Origin: Streptacidiphilus jiangxiensis
GTDB lineage: Bacteria > Actinomycetota > Actinomycetes > Streptomycetales > Streptomycetaceae
Assembly (NCBI RefSeq): GCF_900109465.1
Contig: NZ_FOAZ01000002.1
Location: 62,001 to 126,000 of the forward strand
Direction of reading: 5' to 3'
DNA length: 64,000 bases
Below are positions 51,306-59,951 of this stretch, piece by piece. Below the pieces are notes generated by a model. The model did not search any database and was not told the DNA's origin. It worked only from the letters and a program-made list of their open reading frames with translations. A program made the position numbers and the translations under genes. Numbering within the stretch: position 1 is the stretch's first letter; each line of letters begins with the position of its first letter.

Positions 51306-51360
51306 CGTAGACCTACAGTTAACTCCTCGACTAGACTGATGTCTACACCGTAGGTCTACG
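51306..51360. promoter_or_regulatory. inverted-repeat operator between membrane-protein and tetR genes
   Basis: CGTAGACCTAC (51306-51316) and its exact reverse complement GTAGGTCTACG (51350-51360), 33 nt apart, in an AT-richer stretch of the divergent promoter region. A further GTCTAC half-site lies at 51341. These are likely TetR binding sites controlling both genes. Confidence 0.55.
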
Positions 51361-51425
51361 CATCGCTTTGGATGACCTGGCAGCTTGGGACCGAGGGGCC
51401 AACCCTCACGAGAGGTGGTGATGGC

Positions 51426-52130
51426 ATGAACGCCAGCTCGGCGGACTCCGCCCCCCAGGACAGCGAGCCCCACCCGGACGGCAAGCTCACACGAGCGCGC
51501 ATGCTGGCCTGCGCCCTGGAAATGGTCGACCGCGAAGGCATCGACAAGCTGTCCATGCGGGGCTTGGCCCGCGCTTTGGGGCGCGACCCGATGAGCCTCT
51601 ACCGCCACGCCACGAACAAGGCCGACCTACTCGACGGAGTCGCCGAGACAGTGCTGACGGAACTCACCGTGGACTCGACCGACACCGACTGGATTGCCCA
51701 ACTACGGGCGGTAGCACGCCAGTTCCGACGGATCGCACTGACCCACCCGCACGTCGTCCCCCTGCTCGTCACCCGCCCGCTGGCCACCCCGCTCGCGCTG
51801 CGCCCCCGCGGCACCCTGCGCCCGCTCGAGGACATTCTCGCCCTGCTCACCCAGGCAGGATTCAGCGGCGCCGACGCCCTGCACATCTACCGCGCGCTCT
51901 TCGGATTCCTGCACGGACACATCCTGAACGAACTCCAGGAAATCGTCGAAAAGCCGGAGGAAACCGACGACCTGCTGCGCCTGGGCCTGCACCGCCTACC
52001 AATCCACGAATTCCCGCACCTACGCGGCCTCGCCTCCGTCCTGGCCGCCTACGACGGAGCCGCCGAACTCGAACGCGGCCTCGACATCCTCCTGGCCGGG
52101 CTCCAGAGCGTCACCACCCCCGCCATCTAG
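51426..52130 (+). CDS. TetR/AcrR family transcriptional regulator
   Basis: A 234-aa regulator. The helix-turn-helix is GIDKLSMRGLARALGRDPMS then LYRHATNKADLLDGVAE. The C-terminal ligand domain is of the TetR class (QFRRIALTHPHVVPLLVTRP). AGAGGTGG precedes the ATG at 51426. It is divergent from the coiled-coil membrane protein gene and probably represses it and itself through the inverted repeats between them. The ligand is unknown. Confidence 0.87.
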   Translation: MNASSADSAPQDSEPHPDGKLTRARMLACALEMVDREGIDKLSMRGLARALGRDPMSLYRHATNKADLLDGVAETVLTELTVDSTDTDWIAQLRAVARQFRRIALTHPHVVPLLVTRPLATPLALRPRGTLRPLEDILALLTQAGFSGADALHIYRALFGFLHGHILNELQEIVEKPEETDDLLRLGLHRLPIHEFPHLRGLASVLAAYDGAAELERGLDILLAGLQSVTTPAI

Positions 52131-52374
52131 CACCGGGTTGGCCACAGCGAGGCTCACTTTCGGAGCTCGGCATTCAGCGCATTCCGGGTGTAGCAACCGG
52201 CCTCGGCACGTCGTACAGTTCGCAGCAGAACATCTGTCTGATTCGGTCGGCATGAACGGTTGAAGCCGCTACGACGCAGCTCCCTCGCGCCCGGCCCCAG
52301 GCCGCTCCGGCGGCCTCGCACCTACTGCCCCAGACCTCGGCGGTTTCACAGCCCGGACTGCCGAGGAGATCTGG

Positions 52375-52740
52375 ATGTCCGCAAAAAGCATCGTGACTCG
52401 ACGCCACGGCCCTCCCCAACCTGGAGCGGAGCCGGCGACGTTCGCAGTCGAGCGGAACGATCTCGGCATCAACGCGGAGATCACCCTGATCGGGGACATC
52501 GACCTGGAGTCCGCCCCGCTGGTTCGCCAGGCCCTGACGCGGTGCCTGCTCGACGGCGCGCGCACCATCGACGTCGATCTCACCTCCGTCGACTTCTGCG
52601 ACTGCACCGGCCTGAGCGCATTCCTGCACGCCCACCATTGCGCGGCAGCAGTCGGAGCCACTGTGCGACTGCACCATCCGACACGGGCAGTCGCCCGGCT
52701 GTTCGCCCTGACCCGTACAGAGAGCGTCTTGCTCCCCTGA
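52375..52740 (+). CDS. STAS-domain protein with Cys at the phosphorylation position
   Basis: A 121-aa STAS protein. AEITLIGDIDLESAPLVRQA is the first strand-helix; FCDCTGLSAFLHAHH is the phospho-site loop. In RsbV-type proteins the residue after Asp is Ser (D-S-T-G); here it is Cys77 (D-C-T-G), so classical Ser phosphorylation is not possible, although Thr78 might serve. It may bind an RsbW-like kinase constitutively. GAGGAG precedes the ATG. Confidence 0.82.
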   Translation: MSAKSIVTRRHGPPQPGAEPATFAVERNDLGINAEITLIGDIDLESAPLVRQALTRCLLDGARTIDVDLTSVDFCDCTGLSAFLHAHHCAAAVGATVRLHHPTRAVARLFALTRTESVLLP

Positions 52741-52834
52741 ATCGCCCCCCTGGAGGCAAGGCACGGTCATCCGAAGTCGCCTGCCACCTCGTCGACCTGC
52801 CAACGACAACCGACTGAACCAGGACCTGGACACC

Positions 52835-53740
52835 GTGAGCGGCCACGACAAGCCGAGCGACGAGCAACCGTCGGACCGGGGCGACGAGCACGAGCGCCTC
52901 GACGCGGTCGTGCGGGAGCGGCATGGAGGACAGCTCGCAGCGGCGCTGGCACGTGAACCGGTGTGGGCCCTCGACTTCACCGACCTCGCCTACGAGAGCC
53001 GACGGCTGTTCAGTGAGCTGTTCGGGACCTTTCTGCTCGTCCTGGCAGGTGCAGGAGCGCCCGTCTTGGACGCGGTCACGCACGGCCAGATCGGGCGGGG
53101 TGCGGAGGTAACCGCACCCGGCCTGACCGTGCTCGTGGTGATCTTGTTCATGGGCGCGGTCTCCGGGGCTCATCTGAACCCGGTGGTGAGCATCGCATTC
53201 GCGTTGCGTGGTGACTTCGCCTGGCGCCGCGTGCCCGGTTATGTCGCCGCCCAGTGCGCGGGGGCGCTGCTGGCCTGCGTCGTGCTTCGGGCGACCTTCG
53301 GCGACGTCGCCCACCTGGGCGCGACACTGCCGGGGCCTGGCTTCACCACCGGCCAGGCCTTCGTCGTCGAAGCAGTCCTGACCCTTGGGCTGGTGAGCAC
53401 CATCCTGGGCACCGCCTCCAGCGCACAGAACCTGGGACCGCTGTCAGCGGTCGGCGTCGGCGCGTACATCGTGCTCGGCGGCCTGTGGGCCGGCCCCGTG
53501 AGCGGGGCGTCCATGAACCCGGCCCGCTCCCTGGGGCCCGCACTGGTCAGCGGAGACCTGCACAGTCTGTGGATCTACCTCACCGCGCCACTGCTCGGTG
53601 CTCTCGTCGCGGTCGCCGCGGCCCTCGTCCTGCGCGGACCTGGCGGCGGCCCAAGCGGTTCCCGGGCCGCCCAAGGGACCCTCCGGCCGCCCGCCACCCA
53701 ACGGTTGCGGAGTCGGGATCCGGGTAGCAGCGGCGGGTAA
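52835..53740 (+). CDS. MIP family channel (aquaporin / glycerol facilitator)
   Basis: A 301-aa channel. It has an unusual acidic soluble N-terminus of about 55 residues, then six spans with the two channel motifs SGAHLNPVVS (near residue 114) and SGASMNPARSLGPAL (near 227). It should conduct water or small neutral solutes. The GTG start is weakly supported. The C-terminal tail is Gly/Arg-rich. Its place among stress genes suggests a role in osmotic adjustment; this is inference. Confidence 0.87.
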   Translation: MSGHDKPSDEQPSDRGDEHERLDAVVRERHGGQLAAALAREPVWALDFTDLAYESRRLFSELFGTFLLVLAGAGAPVLDAVTHGQIGRGAEVTAPGLTVLVVILFMGAVSGAHLNPVVSIAFALRGDFAWRRVPGYVAAQCAGALLACVVLRATFGDVAHLGATLPGPGFTTGQAFVVEAVLTLGLVSTILGTASSAQNLGPLSAVGVGAYIVLGGLWAGPVSGASMNPARSLGPALVSGDLHSLWIYLTAPLLGALVAVAAALVLRGPGGGPSGSRAAQGTLRPPATQRLRSRDPGSSGG

Positions 53741-53750
53741 GGAGGTCCTG

Positions 53751-54080
53751 ATGTACTGCTGCGAACTTCGGATCACAGAAGTGGCGGGGCATGACGCCCG
53801 CGTCATCGCCGCGAGCGAACCCGAGGACCTGCCCATCAGCGCGAAGGAACTGGCCCGTCAGCACCTCTTGGCCGAGCTCCAGGGCCGGCAGTTCAGCGGC
53901 GGAGCCATGCCCCATCGCGTCGAGGTGCGAGTCTGGGAGGACCGTGCGGAGGGCGATCCCGGCGCCGTGGAGCTCTGGGCCCTGGGCGACAGCCTGCTCC
54001 GGCCGTCCGAGCCCCCGACAACCACTGCCGGCTCCGGCAACGCGGTCGGCCAGGCTCCACCTTCGGTAGGAGTTGGTTGA
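53751..54080 (+). CDS. small conserved protein, paralogue of the gene at 9949
   Basis: A 109-aa protein. YCCELRITEVAGHDARVIAA, ARQHLLAELQGRQF and PHRVEVRVWEDRAEG parallel the protein at 9949. AAGGAGG lies 5 nt before the ATG. It follows the aquaporin gene by 10 nt and is likely cotranscribed. It has a disordered Ser/Thr/Gly tail absent from the paralogue. Function unknown. Confidence 0.68.
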   Translation: MYCCELRITEVAGHDARVIAASEPEDLPISAKELARQHLLAELQGRQFSGGAMPHRVEVRVWEDRAEGDPGAVELWALGDSLLRPSEPPTTTAGSGNAVGQAPPSVGVG

Positions 54081-54090
54081 GGGAGTCGCG

Positions 54091-54369
54091 ATGGAGCGCA
54101 TCAGCCGGACACAGACCCTCCTCCCCTCGGCGTGGCCGCCGTCGCAGGAGGGACCCATGCTGCGTGCGCGCCCGCGCGCCCAAAAGACCGATACGGTGGC
54201 CGAGGCGCTCAGCAAGAGCTTGACCGTCCGCCTGCTCGGCATCGCTGGGACCCATCCGGACACGGGGGCACGCGCTATCACCGTCGACACGACAGCCCTG
54301 ACGTTCTCGGGCCGCCGGGACCTGCGACGCCCCAGGGTCGTCCGGAACAGGACAACCGGTGATCAGTGA
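54091..54369 (+). CDS. small hypothetical protein overlapping the GAF-ANTAR gene
   Basis: A 92-aa basic protein with RAQKTDTVAEALSKSLTVRL and TGARAITVDTTALTFSGRRD. GAGGGAG precedes the ATG at 54091. It starts 10 nt after the preceding gene and overlaps the next start by 11 nt, so it fits in an operon. No domain was recognised. Confidence 0.5.
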   Translation: MERISRTQTLLPSAWPPSQEGPMLRARPRAQKTDTVAEALSKSLTVRLLGIAGTHPDTGARAITVDTTALTFSGRRDLRRPRVVRNRTTGDQ

Positions 54370-55075
54370 CGGCATGGCCGAGGTTCTGCGACTGCTCCAG
54401 GGCGACGACGGGTTCGACGCCGCAGCGGCAGTCGCCGCGCTGGCCGCGGGGACCCTGGGCGTGAGCGGGCTGACGGTCTCGCTGGCGACCGGGGGTGACC
54501 GGGCGGAGCTGATGTGGTGCACCGACGAGGCCGCCGGAAGCTTCGAGGACCTGCAGTTCACCCTCGGAGAGGGCCCCGGTCCCGAAGCCATGCGCAGCGG
54601 TGCGATGGTGCTGGTACCCGATCTGGCTTTGGTGCGGCCCGAACGCTGGCCGGCTCTGAGCGTGGAGGCCGCCGGCCTGGCGGCCCGCGCGGTGTTCAGC
54701 TTCCCGATGGGGATCGGGGCAATCCGCGTCGGCGTGCTGACCCTGGTCCGCCGGACCGCGGGGTCGCTGACCGATGGGCAGGTCGCCGACGCGCAGGTGC
54801 TGGCGCACGCGCTGACCGGGCGTGCCCTGGGAAGCACAGTCCCTGGCCCGGACGGTGGCGCCCTGCTGCACGCCGTAGTGCACCAGGCGACCGGCATGGT
54901 CAGTGTCCAGCTCGACGTATCCCTGCCCCAGGCGCTGCTGCGGCTGCGCGCACACGCCTACAGCAGCGGCCGACCCCTCACCGACGTCTCCCGGGACGTG
55001 GTCGCGCGGCGGCTGCGCCTGGACCTCAACGGCAACGGCAACGGAAACCCGTCGCCCGTCTCAGACAAGGACTGA
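54359..55075 (+). CDS. GAF and ANTAR domain protein
   Basis: A 238-aa protein. A GAF domain (about 10-155; FTLGEGPGPEAMRSGAMVLV, RAVFSFPMGIGAIRVGVLTL) is followed by an ANTAR domain (about 168-225; HQATGMVSVQLDVSLPQALL, RLRAHAYSSGRPLTDVSRDV). ANTAR domains bind RNA and work as antiterminators. The GTG start has AGGA nearby. It forms a tandem pair with the next gene. Confidence 0.85.
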   Translation: MISDGMAEVLRLLQGDDGFDAAAAVAALAAGTLGVSGLTVSLATGGDRAELMWCTDEAAGSFEDLQFTLGEGPGPEAMRSGAMVLVPDLALVRPERWPALSVEAAGLAARAVFSFPMGIGAIRVGVLTLVRRTAGSLTDGQVADAQVLAHALTGRALGSTVPGPDGGALLHAVVHQATGMVSVQLDVSLPQALLRLRAHAYSSGRPLTDVSRDVVARRLRLDLNGNGNGNPSPVSDKD

Positions 55076-55080
55076 ACGCC

Positions 55081-55821
55081 ATGGCCCGCGAGCAGCAACT
55101 CACCCAGGTCTTCGTGGAGGTCGCCGACTCCCTGATCGACGACTTCGACCTGATCGACTTCCTCCACCGGCTCTCCGAACGCTGCGTGGAACTGCTGGAC
55201 GTCGCGGCCTGCGGGGTGCTGCTGGCCGACGAGCACGACGTGCTCCAGGTGCTGGCCGCCTCGGACGAGAACACCCGGCTGCTGGAGCTCTTCGCCCTGC
55301 AGCACGACCAGGGCCCCTGCGTCGACTGCTACCGCAGTGGCCGGCCCCGCACCAACATCGACCTCACGGATCCGAACATCTCGCAGGCATGGCCGCAGTT
55401 CACCCCGGCCGCCCTGCAGTCCGGCTTCCTGTCCACCAACGCGATCCCAATGCGGCTGCGCGGGCGCGTCATCGGCACTCTCGGCCTGTTCCAGACCAGG
55501 GGCAACACCCTGAGCGAGGCCGACACCGCCCTGGCCCAGGCACTGGCGGACGTGGCCACCATCGCCATCCTGCAGCAGCGCACCCTGGCCCACAGTGAGA
55601 CCGAGCGCGGACAACTCCAGTACGCGCTCACCAGCCGCATCGTCCTGGAACAGGTCAAGGGCATCCTGGCCGAGCGCTGGCAGGTCACCACGGACGAGGC
55701 ATTCGCGGCATTCCGCGCCTACGCCCGCGCCCACCACCACCAGCTCTCTCACCTCGCCCGAATGATCGCCGACGGCGAGTTCGACACCGACCAGATCCCT
55801 CGCACGGCCCCGCACCGCTGA
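55081..55821 (+). CDS. GAF and ANTAR domain protein
   Basis: A 246-aa protein. GAF domain (about 15-165; ELLDVAACGVLLADEHDVLQ, QGPCVDCYRSGRPRTNIDLT) and ANTAR domain (about 178-235; RIVLEQVKGILAERWQVTTD, EAFAAFRAYARAHHHQL). It starts 5 nt after the first GAF-ANTAR gene. The CVDCY cysteine pair in the GAF domain could sense redox state; this is inference. No phosphorylation domain is present, so control is by ligand. Confidence 0.88.
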   Translation: MAREQQLTQVFVEVADSLIDDFDLIDFLHRLSERCVELLDVAACGVLLADEHDVLQVLAASDENTRLLELFALQHDQGPCVDCYRSGRPRTNIDLTDPNISQAWPQFTPAALQSGFLSTNAIPMRLRGRVIGTLGLFQTRGNTLSEADTALAQALADVATIAILQQRTLAHSETERGQLQYALTSRIVLEQVKGILAERWQVTTDEAFAAFRAYARAHHHQLSHLARMIADGEFDTDQIPRTAPHR

Positions 55822-55979
55822 GAGTGGCCGAGCCCAGGTGACGGTTCCGAGCGGGTCGACTCGGGCAGCGCGCGCCTCCGGCCCAGCCGGGCTTGGGCGG
55901 GCTGTCACCCGCACGCGCGGTACACCCCTTCAGGGCAGCCGGGGCGGTTCGCCCCACCAGACCCGGGTATGCGCAGTCC

Positions 55980-57086
55980 GTGATCACTTTGGGCGTGGAG
56001 GAGGAGTACCTCCTGATCGATCCGGCCACCGGTCTGCCGGTCGCGCGCGCCGCCCAGGTGTGTCGCGCCGCCGACCTCCAGCCGACGCTGGAGCGCGACG
56101 AGGTACAGCGCGAGCTGCTCCAGGCGCAGGTAGAGGTCGCCACGCCCGTCTGCCACGAGCTCGGGGAAGTCGAAGGGCATCTGCTGCGGATGCGTCACGC
56201 CCTTGGCCATGCCGCCGAATCCGCAGACTGCCGGCTCGTGGCGTGCGGTGCCGCCCCCTTCGCCGACCGACTGGTCATGCCCGTGACCGCCACCCGGCGC
56301 TACCGCGGCATCCACGCGGACGCCCCGCAACTCACCGACGAACAGCTGATCAACGGGATGCACATCCATCTCGGCATTCCTGCCCCCGCGACGAAGGTCG
56401 GCGTGCTCAACGCGCTGCGCCCCTGGCTCCCCCTCCTGGTGGCCCTGTCGGCGAACTCCCCTATGTGGCAGGGCATCGACACCGGCTTCGCCAGCTGGCG
56501 AACACTGGTGTTCAGTCGCTGGCCAGTCAGCGGACCACCCCCGCACTTCGCCAGTGCGGAGGAATACGCGCGGCGTACACGCGCCCTCGCCGAGGGAGGC
56601 ATGATCCGGGACGCGGGACAGATCTACTGGCACATCCGGCTCTCGGAGCGGTACCCCACCATCGAGATCCGCGCGGCTGACGTCCAGACACGAGTGGACG
56701 AGGCGGTGACCCTCGCCGGCCTCGTGCGTGCTCTCGCCGATCGCGCCATCGCTGACCTGAGTGCCGGGCGTTCGAGCCCACAGGTCCTTCCGGAGACGTT
56801 GGCAGCCGCCGTGTGGCACGGTGCTCGCGACGGCTGCGCGGGCGAGGCACTGGATCCGATCTGCGGCCGGATGCGGCCCTTCGCGGAAGCCCTCGACTCG
56901 TTGCTCGATTACGCCGCCCCATCGCTGGAGCACAGCGGTGACGGGGAGCAGATCCTGCCCATGGTCAACCGGCTCCTGCGAGAGGGCAACGGCGCCGTGC
57001 GCCAGCGCCGCGAGCTGCGCAACAACGGAAAGACTGGCCTGGTCCGCATGCTTGTCGACCAAACGAGCGGATCGGCCGCGACCTGA
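55980..57086 (+). CDS. YbdK-type carboxylate-amine ligase (glutamate-cysteine ligase 2 family)
   Basis: A 368-aa ATP-dependent ligase. The opening ITLGVEEEYLLIDPATGLPV is the family signature (GVEEE), followed by ERDEVQRELLQAQVEVATPV, NGMHIHLGI and ERYPTIEIRAADVQTRVDEA. Members form weak gamma-glutamylcysteine synthetases or ligate unknown amines. The GTG at 55980 is chosen because homology starts there; the ribosome site is poor. Confidence 0.87.
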   Translation: MITLGVEEEYLLIDPATGLPVARAAQVCRAADLQPTLERDEVQRELLQAQVEVATPVCHELGEVEGHLLRMRHALGHAAESADCRLVACGAAPFADRLVMPVTATRRYRGIHADAPQLTDEQLINGMHIHLGIPAPATKVGVLNALRPWLPLLVALSANSPMWQGIDTGFASWRTLVFSRWPVSGPPPHFASAEEYARRTRALAEGGMIRDAGQIYWHIRLSERYPTIEIRAADVQTRVDEAVTLAGLVRALADRAIADLSAGRSSPQVLPETLAAAVWHGARDGCAGEALDPICGRMRPFAEALDSLLDYAAPSLEHSGDGEQILPMVNRLLREGNGAVRQRRELRNNGKTGLVRMLVDQTSGSAAT

Positions 57087-57105
57087 CAGGCCGCGGCCCA
57101 CCCGC

Positions 57106-57378
57106 TCAGGTGTGCACGTAGCCGTTGGAGCCGTCGTGGTGGTCGGCCGCCTGGTCGTCGAACCAGTGCCCGCCGTCGGCGAGGTACCGGAAGGCGGTGA
57201 CCTGCCCCTTCGGCAGGACAGCGCTGACCGCGCGGGATCCGTCCGCGCGCATCTGGAACATGTGCGCGCCGGGCGTCCAGTCGTTGAAGTCCCCGACCAC
57301 GCTGACCGGGCGGTCCTCGCCCTCTGGCAGAACGAACGTGACCTTCGTCCCCTGCTTGACCGCCGCACGCTCCAGCAT
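57106..57378 (-). CDS. isoamylase early-set / CBM48 domain protein
   Basis: A 90-aa protein that is almost entirely one CBM48 (AMPK-glycogen-binding-like) domain: KVTFVLPEGEDRPVSVVGDF, NDWTPGAHMFQMRADGSRAV, TAFRYLADGGHWFDDQAADH. It should bind alpha-glucan but has no catalytic domain. It is convergent with the YbdK-type ligase gene, 19 bp apart. A role in glycogen or trehalose metabolism is possible. Confidence 0.85.
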   Translation of the reverse strand: MLERAAVKQGTKVTFVLPEGEDRPVSVVGDFNDWTPGAHMFQMRADGSRAVSAVLPKGQVTAFRYLADGGHWFDDQAADHHDGSNGYVHT

Positions 57379-57430
57379 GACGACTCCTCACCTGCCGATC
57401 GTTCGGAATGCACCCGGAGCTTCCAGGGTG

Positions 57431-57467
57431 GCGCCCTGTCGTCATAGCGGGCAGGACGACAGGGCGC
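57431..57467 (-). terminator. strong stem-loop downstream of whiB-like gene
   Basis: GCGCCCTGTCGTC, 11-nt loop, GACGACAGGGCGC: perfect 13-bp arms between the whiB-like stop and the CBM48 gene start. Probably a terminator, or a 5' leader hairpin for the CBM48 gene. Confidence 0.5.
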
Positions 57468-57573
57468 GGGGCGCCAGATTGCCACCCGTTCGGGCCATCC
57501 TGACGTTCAGCGACTCAGGGCAGCGCGCCGCGCAGCCGATCCGCGAATCGCCCCAACCGCAGCGGCGCCCAGG

Positions 57574-57963
57574 TCATCCACGCCCGCCAGACCCGGTGGA
57601 GTGACGGGCCGACCCCGAAGCACGTGAACGCGGCCTGCGCGCCTCGTCGGCTCGACGCTTCTCATGTCCACGCCGCGACCGAGCCGCCCGGCGACGCCGC
57701 AGAAGGTCGAGTCGTTCGTGCTCGCCGAGGCCTCCCCACACTCCGTACGGCTCCCAGGCGTCGAGGGCGTAGTCGCGGCACTGACGCAGAACGGGGCAGG
57801 CCGCGCAGACGTCCTTGGCTGCCTGCTCCCTGGCCTCGTAGCCCTCGCCCCGCTCCCCTGAGGGATGGAAGAACAGCCTGGTGTCCAGGCCGACGCACGC
57901 AGCCCGCTCTTGCCACTGCCACGCCTGCTCCGTTGCTCCCGGAAGTTCCGGCCCGCGCCCCAT
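57574..57963 (-). CDS. WhiB family iron-sulfur transcriptional regulator
   Basis: A 129-aa Wbl protein. Four cluster cysteines C23, C53, C56 and C62 (ERAACVG, VCAACPVLRQC), the beta-turn YGVWGGLGEHER and a basic DNA-binding tail (LLRRRRAARSRRGHEKRR). Wbl proteins are actinobacterial regulators of development and redox stress that act with SigA. The ATG at 57963 has GGGAGG 8 nt upstream; an earlier ATG at 58041 is less well supported. Confidence 0.9.
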   Translation of the reverse strand: MGRGPELPGATEQAWQWQERAACVGLDTRLFFHPSGERGEGYEAREQAAKDVCAACPVLRQCRDYALDAWEPYGVWGGLGEHERLDLLRRRRAARSRRGHEKRRADEARRPRSRASGSARHSTGSGGRG

Positions 57964-58168
57964 GTCCACATCCCTCCCTGGCCCGCATGTCGCGGGTGTC
58001 CGCGGCCCCGGGGCAGTCCCCCAGGAGGCCCGTCGGCTCACGTCCGGTCGGCTCTGGCTGCTCTGCGCCTAACCGCGCCCGACCCGCCCAAACAAGGCAC
58101 CGCCCACCTGTTCTGTCCACCACCCGGTGCCGTCGGGCCGACGTACGTCGCGCCCGCGCCCTGGAAGG

Positions 58169-58483
58169 TCACGCCTGCTGGCCACCACCGGCGGCCGCGG
58201 GCTGGACCGAGGCCGCCGACCCATCACCTTGCGAACTCCGGGAGCCGGGTTCCAACCAGGTCGGCAGCTCGGAAGTAACCACCGAGTAGTGGGTCCAGCA
58301 TGCCGGGCAGCGAAGGTCCAGATCGACGCACCACACGTCGGCGATCGGACGTACCTCCCCAACCGGCTCGGTCAGGTACCGCCACAAACCGGTCAGGCGA
58401 CCTGCGGGAACAACATGCCACAGCCGCACTGCTCTGCCCGGGTTAGCGGGCCGATGCTCGGCTCGTAGCTCGAAACCGCTCAT
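58169..58483 (-). CDS. hypothetical protein with CPAC motif
   Basis: A 104-aa protein. RAVRLWHVVPAGRLTGLWRY then LTEPVGEVRPIADVWCVDLD and LRCPACWTHYSVVTSELPTW. The CxxC with a nearby Cys suggests a single zinc-ribbon-like or thiol site. GAGGAGG precedes the ATG. The tail is Gly/Ala/Ser-rich. I do not recognise the family. Confidence 0.6.
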   Translation of the reverse strand: MSGFELRAEHRPANPGRAVRLWHVVPAGRLTGLWRYLTEPVGEVRPIADVWCVDLDLRCPACWTHYSVVTSELPTWLEPGSRSSQGDGSAASVQPAAAGGGQQA

Positions 58484-58796
58484 GGAGGCCTCCTCGACAA
58501 ACCCCTCCCTGGACCGCAGGCTGCGGGCCCACCGCGCGACTAACCCTGCTGCCCAGATTGAAACCCGGCGTATCCGGCACAACAGGCATGCCGACTCGGC
58601 GTTCCATCCCCACTCCCGCGCAGATGTCCGGCGCACCCCGGCGTGTGGGTCGGCCTACTCCGGGCACACGCCCGAAGGAGCGGAGCTGTTGCGGCCGACG
58701 GGAGGAGTGAACGTCGATGTCAGCCCAGCACGACCCAGCCGCCTCCGATTCGCTGCCGCACACCCGTGCTCGGCCCGGCGACGGGGGCTGGCTGCC

Positions 58797-59867
58797 GTGA
58801 ACATCTTCGAACGCGCGATTCTCAGGCTCGACGGATGGCAGCGGCGCCGGCGAGCACCGGGCTTCGTCGTCGGCGTGATCCGAAAGTACGGGGACGACCG
58901 CGGCGGGCAACTCGCCGCCCTGATCACCTACTACGGCTTCGCCGCCCTGTTCCCGCTGCTGCTGCTTCTGACCACCGCGCTGGGCTTCGCTCTGCGGGGC
59001 GACCCTGGGCTGCAGAACAGCGTGCTGAACTCGGCACTGGCCGACTTCCCCGTGATCGGCGATCAGCTCCGTAGCAACGTGCACTCGCTCCAGGGCAGCG
59101 TCCTCGCAGTGTCGCTCGGCTGCCTCGGGCTGCTGTACGGATCCCTGGGCGTGGCCCAGAGTCTGCAGTTCGCCATGGCGCAGGTGTGGAACATCCCCAA
59201 CGTACGGCGCCCCGGCTACTGGCCACGGCTGGTCCGCTCACTGTTCCTGATCCTTGCGCTCGGACTCGGACTCCTGCTGGTCTCGACGGCAACCGGCCTG
59301 CTGACCGGCGTCTCCGGCCCCGGGACGCTGATCACCGTACTCGGACTGCTGGGTTCGGTGCTCCTGAACACAGCCCTGTATGTGGGCTGCTTCCGCATTC
59401 TCACCCCCGCGGAGATCCCCCTGCGCCGCCTTCTGCCCGGATGCCTGGTCGCCGGTCCGTGCTGGACGGCACTCCAGGCCTTCGGCGGAGCCCTGGTCGC
59501 ACACGCCCTGCGTCACAGCACGCAGGTGTACGGCTTCTTCGGGACCGTGCTCGGCCTGCTCTGGTGGCTCTACCTCGGTGCCCAACTCTCGATCTACGCC
59601 GCCGAGGTGAACGTCGTGAGGATGCGGCGGCTGTGGCCGCGCTCGCTCCTTCCACCTCCGCTGACCCGCGCGGACGAGCGCGTGCTCGACGCGATCGCAC
59701 GACAGGAGCTCAGGCGCCCCGAACAACGGGTCGGCAGCAGCTTCCCGTCCCCCGAGGAGGAGGGAGGCCGGAGCGAACCCTTGCCGGACCCCTCGCGGAA
59801 CCGCTCGACACCCAACGGCGCGGTGGAGCGGGAACCGGGGAAGGCCGGACCGGAGCAGGGCGGTTAG
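58797..59867 (+). CDS. YihY/virulence factor BrkB family membrane protein
   Basis: A 356-aa protein with six membrane segments. RGGQLAALITYYGFAALFPL is the family signature; YGSLGVAQSLQFAMAQVWNI and STQVYGFFGTVLGLLWWLYL, then GAQLSIYAAEVNVVRMRRLW, complete it. The hydrophilic C-terminus of about 70 residues is variable. GTG 58797 starts the conserved region; an in-frame GTG at 58707 with GGAGGA is an alternative that adds 30 residues. The family is wrongly named RNase BN; function unknown. Confidence 0.87.
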   Translation: MNIFERAILRLDGWQRRRRAPGFVVGVIRKYGDDRGGQLAALITYYGFAALFPLLLLLTTALGFALRGDPGLQNSVLNSALADFPVIGDQLRSNVHSLQGSVLAVSLGCLGLLYGSLGVAQSLQFAMAQVWNIPNVRRPGYWPRLVRSLFLILALGLGLLLVSTATGLLTGVSGPGTLITVLGLLGSVLLNTALYVGCFRILTPAEIPLRRLLPGCLVAGPCWTALQAFGGALVAHALRHSTQVYGFFGTVLGLLWWLYLGAQLSIYAAEVNVVRMRRLWPRSLLPPPLTRADERVLDAIARQELRRPEQRVGSSFPSPEEEGGRSEPLPDPSRNRSTPNGAVEREPGKAGPEQGG

Positions 59868-59951
59868 GCCCTTTCCTCTGGACGCGTGTACGGCACGGCG
59901 AGCAGGGCAGACGCGTCGTGCAGAGCCCGTCTCACCACCAGGAGGGTCGTC

